Assembly: GCA_013697225.1 (NCBI GenBank)
Contig: JACCXG010000393.1
Location: 1-8,040 of the forward strand
From: Acidobacteriota bacterium
GTDB taxonomy: Bacteria; Acidobacteriota; Vicinamibacteria; Vicinamibacterales; 2-12-FULL-66-21
DNA: 8,040 nt
Direction: 5' to 3'
Numbering within the stretch: position 1 is the first letter of the stretch; the number at the start of each line of letters is the position of its first letter. Shown piece after piece: positions 5,255 through 8,040 of the stretch. The notes beneath the pieces are model-generated. The model saw only the letters and a list, made by a program, of their open reading frames with translations, did not search any database and was not told where the DNA came from. Position numbers and translations under genes: made by a program.

Positions 5255-6277
5255 TCAGTCGGCCGCGTACCGCTCGCGGATCGTCGGAATCAGGTAGTCG
5301 GCAAAGGCGCTCTCGAGGTCGTAGCGTGGCGCGAATCCCCAATCGCGCCGCGCCGCGCTGTCGTCCACGTCCGCCGGCCACGTATCGATGATCCCCTGCC
5401 GCTTGGCGTCCACCTGCCAGGTAATCTCGGCGCCGGTGAAGGCGCGGGTCACCACCTGCCGGACTTCCTCCGCAGACGGGTTGAACGCCGCTACGTTGTA
5501 GGCCGTCCGCGTCAGGCTCTCGCGTGGCGCCTCGGAGAGCTGCAGGAGGGCTTCGACGCCGTCCGGCATCGCCATGAACGGGATGCGCGCGTCGGGACGG
5601 ACGAACGCCTCGTAAGCCTCCCCGGCCGCGGCAGCGTGGATCATCTCCGGCGCATAGTCAGACGTTCCCCCCGACGGCATCGTCTGGGCGGAGATCAGCC
5701 CGGGGAACCGGACGCACCGGAAATCCACCCGGCCGCTCGCCGGTTCGGCCGCAAGCTGCTTGTAGTGCCGCGAGTAGTAGTGACCGAGCTGCTCGCAATA
5801 GAGCTTGTTGCAGCCGTACATCGTGGTCGGGTGTGTCCAGTCGTCCTCCCGCACCTTTCCGGCGGCATCCTTCTGCTGCAGAGTGGGCAAACCGTACACC
5901 GCAATCGACGACGGGTACATGAAGATAACAGGCTTGCCGTGCGACTCCGCCTCGTGCTGAGCGAACTCGAGGAGATTGAGCGTGCCCTCGACGTTCACCT
6001 GGTGTGCCGCCAGCGGGGTGAACTCCGATCTGGTGGAAAGCAGGGCGGCGAGATGGAAGACCAGCTCCACGCGGTATTCAGCGAGCAGGCGCTCGAGCAG
6101 CTGGCGGTCGAGAATGGACCCGGTGATCTCACGGTCGACCAGCGACGCGATGGGCGGTGCGAGCCGGGCGAGATCCAGCGTCACAATGGAGCGGCGATGC
6201 TGCCTCGTCAGGCGTTCGATGAGGCCATGGCCGATTTCGCCACCAGCGCCTGTGATGAGCACGACAGGCTTGCGCAC
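5255..6277 (-). CDS. SDR-type L-threonine 3-dehydrogenase (NAD-dependent epimerase family)
   Basis: The 340 residues form an extended short-chain dehydrogenase: NAD-binding GAGGEIG (10-16), HLAAL (75-79), VNVEGTLNLLEF (95-106), catalytic S123/S124 in YPSSIAVYG and Y154-x3-K158 in MYGCNKLYCE. The C-terminal half, with DFRCVRFPGLIS (185-196), SGGTSDYA (202-209), RIPFMAMPDG (231-240), YNVAAFNPS (260-268) and the WPADVDDSAARRDWGF stretch (300-315), closely follows SDR-type threonine dehydrogenases such as mouse TDH. These oxidise L-threonine to 2-amino-3-ketobutyrate, which Kbl cleaves to glycine and acetyl-CoA; kbl is not adjacent. A sugar-nucleotide epimerase is the alternative. GTG 6277 is chosen because the Rossmann fold begins at once and a perfect TATAAT ends 6 bp before it. 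The open frame further upstream (to 6424) is antisense to the M64 gene. About ten extra residues (173-183) appear relative to mouse TDH as I recall it. Confidence 0.85.
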   Translation of the reverse strand: MRKPVVLITGAGGEIGHGLIERLTRQHRRSIVTLDLARLAPPIASLVDREITGSILDRQLLERLLAEYRVELVFHLAALLSTRSEFTPLAAHQVNVEGTLNLLEFAQHEAESHGKPVIFMYPSSIAVYGLPTLQQKDAAGKVREDDWTHPTTMYGCNKLYCEQLGHYYSRHYKQLAAEPASGRVDFRCVRFPGLISAQTMPSGGTSDYAPEMIHAAAAGEAYEAFVRPDARIPFMAMPDGVEALLQLSEAPRESLTRTAYNVAAFNPSAEEVRQVVTRAFTGAEITWQVDAKRQGIIDTWPADVDDSAARRDWGFAPRYDLESAFADYLIPTIRERYAAD

Positions 6278-6300
6278 GCGGGAATTATACTGAACGCACG
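6278..6300. promoter_or_regulatory. Shared divergent promoter with overlapping -10 boxes, predicted leaderless starts
   Basis: The whole spacer between the two start codons is 23 bp and has an AT-rich core in GC-rich DNA. On the minus strand TATAAT (6289-6284) is a perfect -10 ending 6 bp before the dehydrogenase GTG. On the plus strand TATACT (6286-6291) matches five of six and ends 9 bp before the M64 ATG. The boxes overlap by 4 bp, so the two promoters probably exclude each other. Neither gene has a Shine-Dalgarno. The plus-strand -35 may include ACGACA (6261-6266, spacing 19); none is clear on the other strand. Confidence 0.6.
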
Positions 6301-7719
6301 ATGCGCCTCCTCCTGCTCTGCGTGTTCTGGCTCTGGGCGGGCACACTCCCCCAACCGCCTGCCGGGGCATTCGCCTTCGAGCGAACGATGCGGGTGGACT
6401 ACTTTCACACGGGCGGCCCCACATCCGGCGAGACGTTCTCGCTCGATCGCGTTGTCAACGATGGAGCCTGGGCGGGAAGCCGCACACAACTGATCGACCC
6501 GACGGACCTCGGCCCGTACCAGTTCGAGGTGCGGGATGCGGCAGCCGGAGACCTGCTGTACTCGCGCGGCTTTGCTTCTGTTTACGGCGAGTGGGAAACG
6601 ACGGCAGAGGCGCGGACGCTCCATCGGACGTACCACGAGTCGCTGCGGTTTCCCTGGCCCACACGCCCGGTGCGGGTGGTCGTGCGCAAGCGTCAGAAGG
6701 ACGGGGCCTTCACCGACGTCTGGTCCACTGATGTGGATCCCACATCGCGCTTCGTCAACATGGCGCCCCCCGTGCAGGCCGGCCGGGTCCGCAGCCTGGT
6801 CGAGAGCGGCCCGCCGGAAGCCAAAGTGGACCTTCTGCTCATCAGTGAAGGCTACACCGAGGCGGAATTGCCGAAGTTCCAGGCTGACGCGACGCGGCTC
6901 GTCGAGGCGCTGTTCGCGCAGGAACCCTTCCGGAGCCGGCGGACGGATTTCAACGTGCGCACCCTGGAGCTGCCCTCTCCGGAGAGCGGCGTGCACCGGC
7001 CGAACGCCGGCGTCCACCGCAGGACGGCGGTCTCGGCGGAGTACAACATCTTCGACTCGGAACGCTACGTGCTGACGCTCGACAACCGGGCGCTGCGGGA
7101 CGCGGCGGCCACCGCCCCGTACGAGTTCATCGAGATCCTCGTCAACGAACGGACCTACGGCGGCGGCGGGATCTTCAACGACCAGGCGACGACATCCGTG
7201 GGCAGCGCGTTCTCCGAATACGTGTTCATCCATGAGTTCGGCCACCACTTTGCCGCACTTGCCGACGAGTACTACACGTCCGACGTGGCCTACGAGACCG
7301 GCGGCGTCGAGAAGAAGGTGGAGCCCTGGGAGCCGAACGTGACAGCGCTGCACGATCCCGCGGCGCTGAAGTGGCGGGATCTCGTCACGCCCGGTACGCC
7401 GCTGCCGACGCCGTGGAGCAAGGCGGAGTTCGAGAAGCACTCGCGCGCGATCCAGGAGCGTCGGCGGGAGATCCGCAAGCGGAATGCGCCCGAGGAAGAG
7501 ATGGATGCGCTCTTTCGTGAGCAACAAGCCTGGGAAGAGACGCTCCTGAAGGGGATGAAGTACTCCGGCGCCGTCGGCGCCTTCGAAGGCGCGTCGTACG
7601 AGCCGCGCGGGCTCTACCGTCCGGAAGCCGACTGCATCATGTTCACACGCAACCGGGTCGGCTTCTGTGCCGTGTGTCGCCGTGCCATCGGCCGGATCAT
7701 CGATCTCTATTCGAAGTGA
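6301..7719 (+). CDS. Secreted M64-family (IgA peptidase-type) zinc metallopeptidase
   Basis: The 472-residue protein starts with a signal peptide: R2, a hydrophobic stretch at 3-15 and likely cleavage near AGA or AFA (22-26). Residues about 27-155 form an N-terminal beta-rich domain as in Peptidase_M64_N. The catalytic domain (about 170-470) starts with KVDLLLISEGYTEAEL (175-190) and carries ESGVHRP (228-234), FDSERY (251-256) and the zinc motif HEFGHHFAALADEYY (311-325). H311, H315 and D322 are the likely ligands and E312 the catalytic base. C445 in DCIMFTR and C456/C459 in FCAVCRR resemble conserved C-terminal cysteines. The family is named for a Clostridium ramosum IgA peptidase; members in free-living bacteria probably digest other secreted proteins. 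A charged helical stretch (375-420) appears usual for this subgroup. ATG 6301 follows TATACT by 9 bp with no Shine-Dalgarno, so the mRNA is predicted near-leaderless. It ends facing the rhomboid gene. Confidence 0.9.
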   Translation: MRLLLLCVFWLWAGTLPQPPAGAFAFERTMRVDYFHTGGPTSGETFSLDRVVNDGAWAGSRTQLIDPTDLGPYQFEVRDAAAGDLLYSRGFASVYGEWETTAEARTLHRTYHESLRFPWPTRPVRVVVRKRQKDGAFTDVWSTDVDPTSRFVNMAPPVQAGRVRSLVESGPPEAKVDLLLISEGYTEAELPKFQADATRLVEALFAQEPFRSRRTDFNVRTLELPSPESGVHRPNAGVHRRTAVSAEYNIFDSERYVLTLDNRALRDAAATAPYEFIEILVNERTYGGGGIFNDQATTSVGSAFSEYVFIHEFGHHFAALADEYYTSDVAYETGGVEKKVEPWEPNVTALHDPAALKWRDLVTPGTPLPTPWSKAEFEKHSRAIQERRREIRKRNAPEEEMDALFREQQAWEETLLKGMKYSGAVGAFEGASYEPRGLYRPEADCIMFTRNRVGFCAVCRRAIGRIIDLYSK

Positions 7720-7747
7720 TCCGCGCTGGTCGGCGACAGTGACTTGC

Positions 7748-7807
7748 CACGGGGAACACAGGAGAACGGGAGAAGGGAGACTCCCCTTCTCCTGTTATCT
7801 CCCCGTG
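7748..7807. terminator. Composite palindrome between convergent genes, probable bidirectional terminator
   Basis: The outer arms CACGGGG (7748-7754) and CCCCGTG (7801-7807) enclose an inner stem GGAGAAGGG (7769-7777) / CCCTTCTCC (7784-7792) with a 6-base loop. The same 3' arm can pair instead with ACAGGAGAA (7758-7766, with 7787-7795), so two folds compete. It lies 29 bp after the M64 stop and 51 bp beyond the rhomboid stop. No T-run follows on either strand, so termination by this element is inferred from position and structure only. Confidence 0.5.
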
Positions 7808-7815
7808 ACATGAAG

Positions 7816-7837
7816 GCAGCGTGAACTTGAACGCTGC
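7816..7837. repeat. Inverted repeat with 7-bp arms
   Basis: GCAGCGT (7816-7822) and ACGCTGC (7831-7837) pair perfectly around an 8-base loop. It lies about 20 bp past the rhomboid stop codon on the minus strand and is followed there by no clear T-run. It may be part of that gene's 3' end. Confidence 0.4.
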
Positions 7838-7845
7838 GGACTGAC

Positions 7846-7859
7846 GATCGGTGCCGATC
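7846..7859. repeat. Short palindrome GATCGG-TG-CCGATC at the rhomboid stop
   Basis: Six-base arms flank a 2-base centre, and the right arm overlaps the rhomboid TGA (7860-7858). It is too tight for a full hairpin; five to six pairs are possible only with a strained loop. It could be chance in GC-rich DNA. Confidence 0.25.
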
Positions 7860-8040
7860 AGAACATGTAGGGCAGGATGGTGAAGAAGGAGGCGGCGATC
7901 GCCAGCGCGGTGGCGGCAATGCAGCCAACGGCCCAGGCGAGATGATCGACGCGTTCGGGCCTGAGGGGATCGAGCCACAGGCCCATCAGGTAGCCGCCCG
8001 CAAAGCCCCCGGCATGCGCGTAGTTATCGATGCCTGGCAT
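7858..8040 (-). CDS. Rhomboid family intramembrane serine protease, C-terminal part (5' end outside window)
   Basis: Sixty codons plus the stop-proximal end are visible. The sequence GIDNYAHAGGFAGGYLMG (residues 3-20 of the visible part) is the rhomboid signature that carries the catalytic His of the Ser-His dyad in the last core helix (AHAGG). A further hydrophobic segment, about residues 34-59, ends in PYMF, giving one helix after the catalytic one. Rhomboids cleave transmembrane proteins inside the membrane. The partner G-x-S-G motif would lie beyond the right edge, so activity cannot be judged. The ATG at 8040 is probably an internal Met, not the start, since a rhomboid needs at least five upstream helices. 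The gene converges on the M64 peptidase gene with 138 bp between stops. Confidence 0.88.
   Translation of the reverse strand: MPGIDNYAHAGGFAGGYLMGLWLDPLRPERVDHLAWAVGCIAATALAIAASFFTILPYMF

Noticed and set aside
5153..6493. 446-codon open frame on the plus strand
   Set aside because: It is antisense to the dehydrogenase, whose catalytic and Rossmann motifs are intact; this frame has Arg-rich composition and no domain.
6208..7527. 439-codon open frame on the minus strand
   Set aside because: It is antisense to the M64 peptidase, which has a signal peptide and zinc motif; this frame is Arg/Val/Leu-rich without motifs.
1..8040. CRISPR array, insertion sequence, tRNA, prophage or defence island
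   Set aside because: No regularly spaced repeats, transposase motifs, terminal inverted repeats, tRNA cloverleaf or recognisable phage or defence gene was seen. Base composition looks even across the genes.

Overview
The window is about two-thirds G+C, with tightly packed genes on both strands and no mobile element, phage, CRISPR, rRNA or tRNA signal that I can see. The gene set (a swivel-first LeuD-LeuC fusion, an SDR-type threonine dehydrogenase, a secreted M64 peptidase, a short 2Fe-2S ferredoxin, a rhomboid) and the base composition would fit a free-living soil bacterium of the Acidobacteriota (Vicinamibacteria-like) or a similar phylum. That placement is an impression from gene content and was not tested.

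Layout from left to right. Positions 1-1934 (minus) hold most of an aconitase-superfamily hydro-lyase whose 3' end lies beyond the left edge. It is divergent from a membrane-anchored M23 endopeptidase (1991-3013, plus). That gene runs tail-to-tail into a small four-cysteine protein (2920-3162, minus), overlapping it by 94 bp. Only 6 bp separate the start of the small gene from the start of divergent apaG (3169-3558, plus). Next is a two-gene minus-strand operon, a degenerate universal stress protein (4208-4639) followed by aat (3615-4211), joined by a GTGA stop/start overlap. A 215-bp divergent spacer containing a perfect hairpin leads to a 2Fe-2S ferredoxin (4855-5217, plus). An SDR-type L-threonine dehydrogenase (5255-6277, minus) and a secreted M64-family metallopeptidase (6301-7719, plus) diverge from a 23-bp shared promoter. 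The C-terminal end of a rhomboid protease (7858-8040, minus, 5' end off the right edge) converges on the M64 gene across a palindrome-rich spacer.

These are mostly independent housekeeping or metabolic genes, and apart from USP-aat nothing looks like a pathway cluster. Proteolysis and protein-fate functions recur (M23 wall hydrolase, Aat N-degron tagging, M64, rhomboid), but the gene arrangement gives no evidence that they act together.

The most interesting signals are in gene expression. TATAAT-like boxes lie exactly 6 bp before the start codon in the dehydrogenase and the ferredoxin, and 9 bp before it in the M64 gene. This predicts leaderless or near-leaderless mRNAs, whereas the stress protein and the four-cysteine protein have Shine-Dalgarno sequences. 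I did not find a convincing previously undescribed multi-gene system. The four-cysteine protein and the hydro-lyase of uncertain substrate are the best candidates for new biology.
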